A DNA stretch of 26,593 nucleotides, taken from positions 1-26,593 of the forward strand of contig JBPCIX010000005.1 of NCBI GenBank assembly GCA_051005875.1. The letters run 5' to 3'. The first letter of the stretch is position 1. Every line of letters starts with the position of its first letter. Both the position numbers and the translations under genes were made by a program. The stretch comes from JBPCIX01 sp051005875. Its GTDB lineage: Bacteria > Actinomycetota > CADDZG01 > JAHWKV01. The notes beneath the pieces are model-generated. The model was not told the origin of the DNA. It did no database searches and saw nothing but the letters and a program-made list of their open reading frames with translations. This document shows positions 1 through 6,252 of this stretch, one piece after another.

Positions 1-271
1 CCTTAATGTTAATCACAGCATGGTAAGCCTTTCGCAGGTGGCGCATTTCGTGCTGCCGCCGGAAGCCTTTGGCCTCCGTTGCCCTTTTTCCAAAGGGATC
101 GCGCAAGGGCAAATGGTGGCCGCACTCAGCCGGCGAGCGTTCCGGAAATCGGGCTTTCGCGTTCCGGGCCTCAACGAATCTGGCCAGTTCTAGGCGTCGT
201 TTGAGGTTTTCAACCACTCCCACGAGGGCACGAGGGCGGGGGATGTAGAAAAGGTGGTAGAAAACCCGCAT
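1..271 (-). CDS. Partial hypothetical protein, 5' end only, running off the left edge
   Basis: An open frame starts at ATG 271-269 and continues without a stop through base 1, giving 90 codons of an incomplete protein. An in-frame stop lies a few codons upstream of the ATG, so this is the first possible ATG. A purine-rich AAGAGAAA stretch lies directly upstream and is at best a weak ribosome binding site. The visible part is basic and rich in Arg, Glu and His (begins MRVFYHLFYIPRPR), with no transmembrane segment or motif that I recognise. Third codon positions are mostly G or C, which favours real coding. A competing plus-strand frame (about 2-193, with an ATG at 20) overlaps it and looks less convincing. 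No function can be assigned. Confidence 0.4.
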   Translation of the reverse strand, partial: MRVFYHLFYIPRPRALVGVVENLKRRLELARFVEARNAKARFPERSPAECGHHLPLRDPFGKRATEAKGFRRQHEMRHLRKAYHAVINIK

Positions 272-553
272 TTTCTCTTGCCAGGGTTGAGTTTACCGAA
301 GGATTAAAGGGTTTAAGACCGGGGGGCAGCAATCTCGCGGTGCAGCCTGCCCAAGGCCCGCCGATTAGGATCAAGAACAGGGCGACAGTCCCGAGACGAA
401 GGATTGTTAGGCTAGTTGAGGACCCCAACACCTCCCAAGCATGAATATACTAGGGACATCTGGATATCCAATTAATGGGGTTTGTGCGGCGAAAGAGCAG
501 GTCAACAGTCAAAGATAGTTCCAGAGTGATAGGGACATATTAGGCTATTATTT
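272..553. other. Intergenic region upstream of fic gene
   Basis: No convincing gene lies here. A minus-strand frame at 210-431 with a GTG start is hydrophobic at its N-terminus but overlaps the better frame at 1-271, and its GGGAG sequence abuts the start with no spacing. The 9-base word TAGGGACAT occurs twice, at 451-459 and 530-538, the second copy just ahead of the Fic start at 554. These could be operator half-sites, but this is speculative. The segment 440-553 is AT-richer than its surroundings, as expected of a promoter region. Confidence 0.4.
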
Positions 554-1741
554 ATGAAAGAATTGTCTTACAAGGAAAGTCACCCATGGGTAAGCTTCGA
601 GGTCGACTTGAAGGCCGCGGGGGCGTCCTTTTGGATGCAGCTCGGGGAGGCCCGCTCAAAGATGGAGCACATAGCTGGGGTGCCTCTTCGACCCGAGACT
701 GCCGAGAAGATGCACATCTTGTACCTAGCGAAGGGGGCCCTGGCAACTACTGCGATCGAAGGCAACACCCTTTCGGAAGAAGAAGCCCTCGGGGTGATCG
801 AGGGCCGCCTCAAACTCCCGCCCTCCAAGCAGTACCTTGCAGAAGAGTTAAAGAACATCGTGGTTGCCTGTGTGCAGATTTTCGCAGATACGGATATGAG
901 CTACGTGCTAACGCCAGCGGATATCAAGCAGTTTGACCAGCTAGTTCTTCAGGGGCTTGCCTTGGCTGAGGGGGTCGTGCCTGGAGAGTTCCGCACTCAC
1001 GAGGTGGTGGTTGGAAATTATAGGGGATGCCCAGCTAGGGACTGCCCAGCGCTGATCGACGAGCTATGCCATTGGCTCAACGGACCGACGTTCGCTACCG
1101 ACGACCCCGATCTTGCAGTGCCTTTTTCGATCCTGAAGGCTGTTCTGGCCCACCTTTATATCGCTTGGATACATCCATTCGGCGATGGCAACGGACGCAC
1201 GGCGCGCTTAGTTGAGTTTGCGATCCTGGTAAGTGCTGGAGTCCCAAAACCCGCAGCTCATCTTTTGAGCAACCACTACAACTTGACGCGATCTGAGTAC
1301 TACAGACAACTAGATGCAGCCGGGAGACATACCAAAGGCGATGTGCTTCCTTTTATTCGTTATGCCGTTCAAGGACTATTGGACGGACTCAGGGAGCAGG
1401 TGGATTTCATCCGGGCACAGCAGATGGATGTCACCTGGGAGAATTATGTCCACTCCGCATTTAGGGAGTTAAAGGGATCTACTCACGAAAGGCGGAAGTG
1501 GATCGTTCTCGACCTATCCAATCGAGGCCCGTCATCAAGAGGCAAGATTCGGATTCTTAGCGAACGTCTCGCGGATGCATACGCCAACAAAACCGACAAA
1601 ACGTTGACGCGCGATCTTAATGCCCTTCTTCAGATGGGATTGATCAAAAGGGGTGGCGAAGGTTACTTGGTGTCGACGGAGAGAATCAGTGCCTTTCTTC
1701 CGGCGAGGACATCCACGGATGCAGAGCCCCGGACGGGTTAG
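554..1741 (+). CDS. Fic family protein (probable AMP-transferase) with N-terminal inhibitory motif and C-terminal winged-helix-like region
   Basis: This 395-residue protein contains the full Fic active-site motif HPFGDGNGRTAR at residues 207-218. It has the catalytic His, the metal-binding Asp and the Asn-Gly-Arg anion hole. Enzymes of this family usually transfer AMP from ATP to a Ser, Thr or Tyr of a target protein. The segment TTAIEG (residues 65-70) fits the (S/T)xxxE(G/N) inhibitory motif. As it lies before the Fic core, this is a class II (self-inhibited) architecture. The C-terminus, about residues 325-380, reads like a winged helix (RILSERLADAY followed by TLTRDLNALLQMGLI), as in many standalone DNA-binding Fic proteins, which suggests autoregulation. 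No separate antitoxin gene is adjacent. No clear Shine-Dalgarno sequence precedes the ATG. The target is unknown. Confidence 0.9.
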   Translation: MKELSYKESHPWVSFEVDLKAAGASFWMQLGEARSKMEHIAGVPLRPETAEKMHILYLAKGALATTAIEGNTLSEEEALGVIEGRLKLPPSKQYLAEELKNIVVACVQIFADTDMSYVLTPADIKQFDQLVLQGLALAEGVVPGEFRTHEVVVGNYRGCPARDCPALIDELCHWLNGPTFATDDPDLAVPFSILKAVLAHLYIAWIHPFGDGNGRTARLVEFAILVSAGVPKPAAHLLSNHYNLTRSEYYRQLDAAGRHTKGDVLPFIRYAVQGLLDGLREQVDFIRAQQMDVTWENYVHSAFRELKGSTHERRKWIVLDLSNRGPSSRGKIRILSERLADAYANKTDKTLTRDLNALLQMGLIKRGGEGYLVSTERISAFLPARTSTDAEPRTG

Positions 1742-1857
1742 CGATGATGTGGCGTATCGAGGCTGTGGGTGTTTAAAAGTCGTGTCACAGCCTGTGACCT
1801 GCCCCGATACACTTTCAAGCCAGGTTACTCATCCGTATTGACAGGAGTAGGGAAAAA
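1742..1857. other. Intergenic region with operator-like palindrome
   Basis: This short non-coding stretch lies between the fic stop and the transposase remnant. It contains the inverted repeat GTCACAG-C-CTGTGAC at 1784-1798, with 7-base arms and a one-base centre. There is no T-run after it, so it resembles a dimeric regulator site more than a terminator. Nothing else is recognisable. Confidence 0.4.
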
Positions 1858-2125
1858 TTGTTCAATTCGCTCGTTTACTTGCTGTTTCGGCTTGTCTTCA
1901 GGGTGTTCATCGGGCGGGGCGGTGGGTCGGCCGAGTCCGAGCTTGAGATCATCCTGCTGCGACATCAGCTAATGGTCTTGAAGCGCCAATAACCCGAACC
2001 CGAAGATCACCAATCTCGACCGGGCATTCCTCACTGCGGCGGCGCGACGACTTAAGAATCCTTCGTTTTGTATTCCCCCTCAGGTCGCCACCGCGAGCAC
2101 AGGTCCTGCGAGAAGGGTTGGGTGA
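1858..2125 (+). pseudogene. Degenerate N-terminal fragment of an integrase-type transposase (IS remnant)
   Basis: Reading from TTG 1858 gives a hydrophobic start followed by SELEIILLRHQLMVLKRQ and then TAA at 1990-1992. Moving one frame over (from 1982) continues as NPKITNLDRAFLTAAARRL and stays open to a TGA at 2123-2125. The two pieces together match the typical N-terminus of actinobacterial integrase-core transposases: a membrane-like lead, a 'LLRHQ-x-VLRRQ' segment, then 'RLsxxDRAFLAAaxRLL'. The catalytic DDE core is absent. I infer a decayed insertion sequence with one frameshift at about 1982-1990 and the 3' part lost. Terminal inverted repeats could not be found. Confidence 0.6.
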
Positions 2126-2126
2126 C

Positions 2127-2423
2127 TTAAGCGGCTGCTAGCTGCTTGACGAGGTTCATCGACATTGACTCTAGGGTGTCGGCCGCCTGCTTTTCTTCTT
2201 GCAGGTTTTGCTGAAGCAAGCCGGCAACCTCAGATTCGCCGAGTTCCAGGGCTAGCTGGATCAGGCCCTTGTAAGCCTCGATCTCGTACTGCTCAACTTT
2301 CGATGCGCCGCTGTGGGCCACTGAGTTGAGAACCTCGGGTGAAGGTTTCGTCTGAGGTTTCGTCGATCTGGATTGTTTGGCTAATTTTTCAACCGCTTTT
2401 CGTTCTACCCAGCCTCTGGCGAG
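2127..2423 (-). pseudogene. Truncated YciE/YciF-type (DUF892) ferritin-like protein, C-terminal half
   Basis: From GTG 2321 the frame encodes 64 residues (VAHSGASKVEQYEIEAYKGL and on) that match the last two helices of the DUF892 ferritin-like family. It includes the metal-ligand-type KVEQYEIEAY segment and a later LQEEKQAADTL. The same frame stays open upstream to 2423 with PSPEVLNS, which also fits the family just before this helix. It has no ATG and ends at a stop (2424-2426). Full family members have about 150-170 residues and an N-terminal helical pair that is missing here. I read it as a 5'-truncated gene next to another broken element. A short expressed protein from the GTG cannot be excluded. 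In intact form the family is linked to stress response. Confidence 0.65.
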
Positions 2424-2515
2424 CTAATCGCAAAAACTTGATTTTGTCGGAAAACCCGGCGGGTGGGCCGGTCTGGCCGAGCATCTGATCGAGCCCCGCT
2501 AACATGTGGAGAAAC

Positions 2516-4912
2516 ATGAGTCAGGCCAAGAAGAAGGACGCGCTGCCGCCTGCGCTGCACGCTGCCGACCGCCAGAATCTGATCCGCGTGCACGGCGCGC
2601 GCGTAAACAACCTCAAGGACGTCAGCGTCGAGATCGCGAAGCGCCGGCTGACGGTGTTCACCGGGGTCTCTGGCTCGGGCAAGAGCTCGCTGGTGTTCGA
2701 CACCATCGCAGCGGAGTCGCAGCGGCTGATCAATGAGACTTACAGCGCCTTCGTGCAGGGCTTCATGCCGGTGCTGGCGCGGCCCGAGGTTGACGTACTC
2801 GAAGGGCTGACGCCAGCGATCATCGTTGACCAAGAGCGGATGGGTGGCAACCCTCGCTCCACGGTCGGCACCGTTACCGACGCTAACGCCATGTTGCGCA
2901 TCCTTTTCAGCCGGCTGGGGGAGCCGCAAATCGGTCCTCCGACTGCTTACTCGTTCAACGTCCCCAAGCGTACGGCGAGCGGGTCGATGACCGTCGACAA
3001 GGGCAGCGGCAAGCGGATCGTGGTGCGCAACGTCGTTTATCACGGCGGCATGTGTCCGCGCTGCGAAGGCCGGGGGACGGTCTCCGATATCGACCTCACC
3101 CAGCTCTACGACGAAAGCAAATCGATCAACGAGGGCGCAATCACCATCCCCGGCTATAGCATGGATGGTTGGTACGGCCGGATCTACAACGGCTGCGGCT
3201 TCTTCGACCCGGACCGCCCGATCCGCAAGTTCACGAAGAAACAGTTGCACGATCTGCTCTACAAGGAGCCGACCAAGATCAAAGTCGAGGGTATCAACCT
3301 AACCTACTCCGGTCTCATCCCGAGTATCCAAAAGTCATTCCTTTCGAAGGACATCGACGCGCTACAGCCGCACATCCGCGCCTTCGTGGAGCGGGCATCG
3401 ACATTCACCACGTGTCCCGAGTGCGAGGGCACCCGTCTTGCCGCGCCGGCCCGCTCGTCGAAGATCGGGAAGCTCAATATCGCCGACGTTTGTGCGATGC
3501 AGATAGGTGACCTGGGTGTTTGGGTTCGTGGCCTGAAGGCGCCGTCGGTGGGGCCGCTTCTCGACGCGCTGCAGCACACCATCGAGTCGTTCGTGGAGAT
3601 CGGGCTCGGCTACTTGTCGCTCGACCGCCCGTCGGGGACGCTGTCGGGGGGAGAGGCGCAGCGCGTCAAGATGATTCGCCACCTCGGCTCGGCGCTCACC
3701 GACGTCACCTACGTCTTCGACGAGCCCACCATCGGCCTGCACCCCCACGACATCGAGCGGATGAACGCCCTGCTTCTGCGGCTGCGGGACAAGGGCAACA
3801 CGGTGCTGGTCGTGGAACACAAACCGGAGGTGATCACTATCGCCGACCACGTCGTCGACCTCGGCCCGCGCGCCGGCGCCGAAGGTGGCGAGGTGGTGTT
3901 CGAGGGAACCGTCGAGGGGCTGCGCGCCGGCGACACGCTGACCGGGCGGCACCTGGACAGCCGGACCTCCTTGAAGCCGTCGGTGCGGACTCCGTCGGGG
4001 GTACTGGAGGTGCGCGGCGCCAGCACCCACAACCTAAAGAACGTCGATGTCGACATCCCGCTCGGCGTGCTGGTCGTCGTCACCGGGGTGGCGGGCTCGG
4101 GCAAGAGTTCGCTCATCCACGGCTCGGTGTCGGGCCGGGACGGGGTGGTGTCGGTTGACCAGGCAGCGATCAAGCGCTCGCGGCGCAGCAACCCGGCGAC
4201 GTACACCGGACTGCTCGACCCGATCCGCAACGCGTTCGCGAAGGCCAACGGCGTGAAGCCGGCGCTGTTCAGTGCCAACTCCGAGGGGGCCTGCCCCACC
4301 TGCAACGGCGCCGGCGTCATCTACACCGACTTGGGCGTCATGGCCAGCGTTGCCACCACTTGCGAGGAGTGCGAGGGAAAGCGGTTCCTGGCCGAGGTCC
4401 TGGAGTACAAACTCGGCGGCAAGGACATCAGCGAGGTGCTCGCGATGCGGGTCACCGAGGCCGAGGCATTTTTCGCCGGCGAGGCGAAAACGCCGGCGGC
4501 GCACAAGATCCTCACCCGACTGGTCGACGTCGGCCTCGGCTACCTCAGCCTCGGCCAGCCGCTCACGACGCTGTCCGGCGGCGAGCGGCAGCGACTCAAG
4601 CTCGCCATCCAGATGGCCGAGAAGGGCGGGGTCTACGTCCTCGACGAGCCGACCAGCGGCCTGCACCTCGCCGACGTCGAACAGCTGCTCGGCCTGCTCG
4701 ACCGGCTCGTCGAGGACGGCAAGTCGGTCATCGTCATCGCGCACCACCAGGCGGTCATGGCGCAGGCCGACTGGATCATCGACCTAGGCCCCGGCGCCGG
4801 CCACGACGGCGGCCGGATCGTCTTCGAGGGCACACCAGCAGACCTCATCGCCACCCGCTCCACTCTCACCGGCGAGCATCTAGCGACCTACGCGGGGACC
4901 CGACCGAGGTGA
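2516..4912 (+). CDS. UvrA-like ABC ATPase (short form, excinuclease ABC subunit A paralogue)
   Basis: This protein of 798 residues has two ABC ATPase halves in the UvrA arrangement. Walker A motifs are GVSGSGKS (50-57) and GVAGSGKS (524-531). Signature motifs are LSGGEAQR (376-383) and LSGGERQR (686-693), each followed by a DEPT Walker B region. Zinc-type CxxC pairs lie at 180/183, 300/303, 593/596 and 616/619. True UvrA has about 940-980 residues, so this protein is about 150 short, as in the UvrA-like/DrrC group tied to drug or DNA-lesion tolerance. A full repair role is not shown. ATG 2516 is preferred to ATG 2504 because GGAG at 2508-2511 precedes it. The gene is visibly more GC-rich than its neighbours, especially after 4000, which suggests transfer or a distinct origin. 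Confidence 0.88.
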   Translation: MSQAKKKDALPPALHAADRQNLIRVHGARVNNLKDVSVEIAKRRLTVFTGVSGSGKSSLVFDTIAAESQRLINETYSAFVQGFMPVLARPEVDVLEGLTPAIIVDQERMGGNPRSTVGTVTDANAMLRILFSRLGEPQIGPPTAYSFNVPKRTASGSMTVDKGSGKRIVVRNVVYHGGMCPRCEGRGTVSDIDLTQLYDESKSINEGAITIPGYSMDGWYGRIYNGCGFFDPDRPIRKFTKKQLHDLLYKEPTKIKVEGINLTYSGLIPSIQKSFLSKDIDALQPHIRAFVERASTFTTCPECEGTRLAAPARSSKIGKLNIADVCAMQIGDLGVWVRGLKAPSVGPLLDALQHTIESFVEIGLGYLSLDRPSGTLSGGEAQRVKMIRHLGSALTDVTYVFDEPTIGLHPHDIERMNALLLRLRDKGNTVLVVEHKPEVITIADHVVDLGPRAGAEGGEVVFEGTVEGLRAGDTLTGRHLDSRTSLKPSVRTPSGVLEVRGASTHNLKNVDVDIPLGVLVVVTGVAGSGKSSLIHGSVSGRDGVVSVDQAAIKRSRRSNPATYTGLLDPIRNAFAKANGVKPALFSANSEGACPTCNGAGVIYTDLGVMASVATTCEECEGKRFLAEVLEYKLGGKDISEVLAMRVTEAEAFFAGEAKTPAAHKILTRLVDVGLGYLSLGQPLTTLSGGERQRLKLAIQMAEKGGVYVLDEPTSGLHLADVEQLLGLLDRLVEDGKSVIVIAHHQAVMAQADWIIDLGPGAGHDGGRIVFEGTPADLIATRSTLTGEHLATYAGTRPR

Positions 4913-4979
4913 GGGTGACATGTTGTTCGTAGGAGAGTTCGTTACTTTTACGTTCCCCCTCAGCTCGGACTAACGCCGC

Positions 4980-5014
4980 CACTTGCCGAATTCCTTGCTC
5001 TCATTCGGCAAGTG
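4980..5014. terminator. Perfect 12-bp inverted repeat between convergent genes (probable bidirectional terminator)
   Basis: CACTTGCCGAAT at 4980-4991 is repeated in exact inverse at 5003-5014 with an 11-base loop. It sits between the 3' ends of the UvrA-like gene and glbO, one base from the glbO stop. No T-tract follows on either strand, so it would be a U-less hairpin terminator of the kind proposed for actinobacteria. An attachment or protein-binding role is less likely. Confidence 0.6.
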
Positions 5015-5015
5015 A

Positions 5016-5384
5016 TCATTCGGGCCGGTTGATGAGCATTTTGCTTGCGCTTTCAAAGTAGGCGAGCAACTCGCTCGCATCGCTGGGCTGCGCCGAGCTT
5101 GTTCGCACCGCTGCGCTCATGTGACGCAACCAGGCCTCTTGCTGTGCCGGGCCGATCGCAAAGGGGGAGTGACGCATTCTGAGGCGCGGATGCCCTTGCC
5201 GGGCGCTGTAGTTTTGGGGACCTCCCCAGTACTGGATGAGAAACTCCGTGAGGTTGATCTTGCCAGGCTCCAGATTCTCCGGGTATATCGGCCGCAGAAT
5301 GGGGTCGCTCTCTACTCCGCCGTAGAAGCTCTCGACGAGGCGGACAAAGTAGCCATCGCCGCCGACACGTTCATACAGGCTCAT
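5016..5384 (-). CDS. glbO: Truncated hemoglobin, group II (GlbO type)
   Basis: This is a 122-residue 2-on-2 globin. The sequence carries the group II/GlbO landmarks: Tyr21 in the B helix (ESFYGGVESDP), Tyr34 in RPIYPE at the CD1 position, the QYWGGPQNYS segment, proximal His72 in HPRLRMRHSPF and Trp85 at the G8 position. Length and motif spacing match mycobacterial GlbO closely. The family binds O2 and NO in the cytoplasm and is linked to respiration or to detoxification of nitrogen species and peroxide. That fits loosely with the molybdoenzyme cluster further downstream, though no operon links them. It is convergent with the UvrA-like gene and divergent from the toxin-antitoxin pair. Confidence 0.95.
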   Translation of the reverse strand: MSLYERVGGDGYFVRLVESFYGGVESDPILRPIYPENLEPGKINLTEFLIQYWGGPQNYSARQGHPRLRMRHSPFAIGPAQQEAWLRHMSAAVRTSSAQPSDASELLAYFESASKMLINRPE

Positions 5385-5492
5385 GAATCCACATTACCCG
5401 GCCTGCGCCACCGGCCTCGATACGCCCGGCGTTCGGCCATCGTGATCGACAGACCGGCCAAAGCCGCGCACGTTCCTGGAAAGCAAGTTTTG

Positions 5493-5542
5493 ACCATGAT
5501 ACATGACCATGATACATGACCATGATACATGACCATGGTACG
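5493..5542 (+). repeat. 13-bp tandem repeats in toxin-antitoxin promoter
   Basis: The unit ACCATGATACATG occurs at 5493-5505, 5506-5518 and 5519-5531, followed by a diverged partial copy at 5532-5542. Each unit has two CATG tetramers around ATA, so it is close to dyad-symmetric. The repeats end 9 bases before the antitoxin start, where an autorepressing Phd-family antitoxin would be expected to bind. Cooperative binding to the array is an inference. Confidence 0.85.
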
Positions 5543-5551
5543 ATTTGATCT
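5516..5551 (+). promoter_or_regulatory. Putative promoter of the toxin-antitoxin operon, probably leaderless
   Basis: ATGACC (5516-5521) as a -35 box and TACGAT (5539-5544) as a -10 box are 17 bases apart. Transcription would then start at about 5551-5552, which is the A of the antitoxin ATG. No Shine-Dalgarno sequence lies before that ATG, which supports a leaderless message. The -35 box falls inside the 13-bp repeats, so repressor binding there would block RNA polymerase. This is prediction only. Confidence 0.45.
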
Positions 5552-5812
5552 ATGCAAGAGATTGCAATTTCTAAATTTAAGGCGACCTGCCTTGCGAAGC
5601 TTGAATGGGTCCGAAAAACCGGACAACCGCTGCTGGTTACCAAACGCGGCGTCCCTGTGGCGCAAATCACACCACCCCCCTCATCGGCGACAAATTTGAC
5701 CTCTTTTGGTTCAATGGCTGGAACGGCGAAGGAACGAGGGGACATAGTCGAACCCCTCTCAGACCAAGATTCGGGCTTTAGTGAATGGGACGAATGGAAG
5801 AAGTTCGGCTGA
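5552..5812 (+). CDS. Phd/YefM-type antitoxin
   Basis: This 86-residue protein has the Phd/YefM fold signature at its N-terminus: MQEIAISKFKATCLAKLEWV, then GQPLLVTKRGVPVAQITPP. The N-terminal region would bind DNA as a dimer. The C-terminal part, rich in Asp, Glu and Trp (about residues 62-86, ending FSEWDEWKKFG), is the likely toxin-neutralising tail. The gene overlaps the following PIN toxin by 28 bases in another frame, typical of translational coupling in these modules. The 13-bp repeats directly upstream are the probable operator. Confidence 0.9.
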   Translation: MQEIAISKFKATCLAKLEWVRKTGQPLLVTKRGVPVAQITPPPSSATNLTSFGSMAGTAKERGDIVEPLSDQDSGFSEWDEWKKFG

Positions 5813-6198
5813 GCGAATACCTTCTTGATACTCATATCTGGTTCTGGTTCATGATTGGCTCCCCCAAGCTGCCCGCCCGCCTTGCAGAATTGGTGGAATC
5901 ATCCAAAAAGACTTGCTGGCTGTCCCCTTTATCGATCTGGGAACTGGGGCTCCTCGCTCGGAAAGGCAAGATTGAGCTCGAAGGAACCTGCCGGGAATGG
6001 ACCGACCGGGCCCTGGGGAATCTTCCGTTAAAAGAGGCGACGGTAACTAACCAGGTTGCCTCTGCCGTGGATGAAATTAAGCTCGATCATCGAGATCCAG
6101 CAGATCGATTCTTGGCCGCAACTGCCCTTGTCTACGACCTCACCCTAGTGACGGTGGACAAGCGCCTGATTGAGGCTTCTTGGCTAAAGACGGCGTAG
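5785..6198 (+). CDS. VapC-like PIN-domain toxin ribonuclease
   Basis: This is a PIN-domain protein of up to 137 residues. The expected acidic metal ligands are all visible: Asp in YLLDTHIW, Glu in SIWELGLLA, Asp in HRDPADRFLAATAL and Asp in LVTVDKRL. The family cleaves RNA (often tRNA or rRNA) with Mg2+ and is held inactive by the antitoxin encoded immediately upstream. ATG 5785 and ATG 5794 are both possible starts. The PIN fold begins at SEYLLDTH, so the first residues are not diagnostic. No strong ribosome binding site is present, which fits coupling to antitoxin translation. The Phd-plus-PIN pairing is a common hybrid module type. Confidence 0.92.
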   Translation: MGRMEEVRLSEYLLDTHIWFWFMIGSPKLPARLAELVESSKKTCWLSPLSIWELGLLARKGKIELEGTCREWTDRALGNLPLKEATVTNQVASAVDEIKLDHRDPADRFLAATALVYDLTLVTVDKRLIEASWLKTA

Positions 6199-6252
6199 AC
6201 AGCATGACTGAGCGTCGCCCCGATCCATCCACATGACTTCCGCGATGGGCCA

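Noticed and set aside
20..193. Plus-strand 57-codon frame
   Set aside because: It overlaps the minus-strand partial gene and has less coding-like third-position composition. It could still be the end of a gene from the left.
210..431. Minus-strand frame resembling a small lipoprotein
   Set aside because: It overlaps the better open frame at 1-271, its GTG is abutted by the only GGGAG sequence, and its C-terminus is Pro-rich low-complexity sequence with no family match.
3520..4932. Several long frames inside the UvrA-like gene
   Set aside because: They are Arg/Ala/Pro-rich shadow frames created by high GC content and overlap a certain gene.
5493..5542. CRISPR array
   Set aside because: The 13-bp repeats are contiguous, without spacers, and sit in a promoter.
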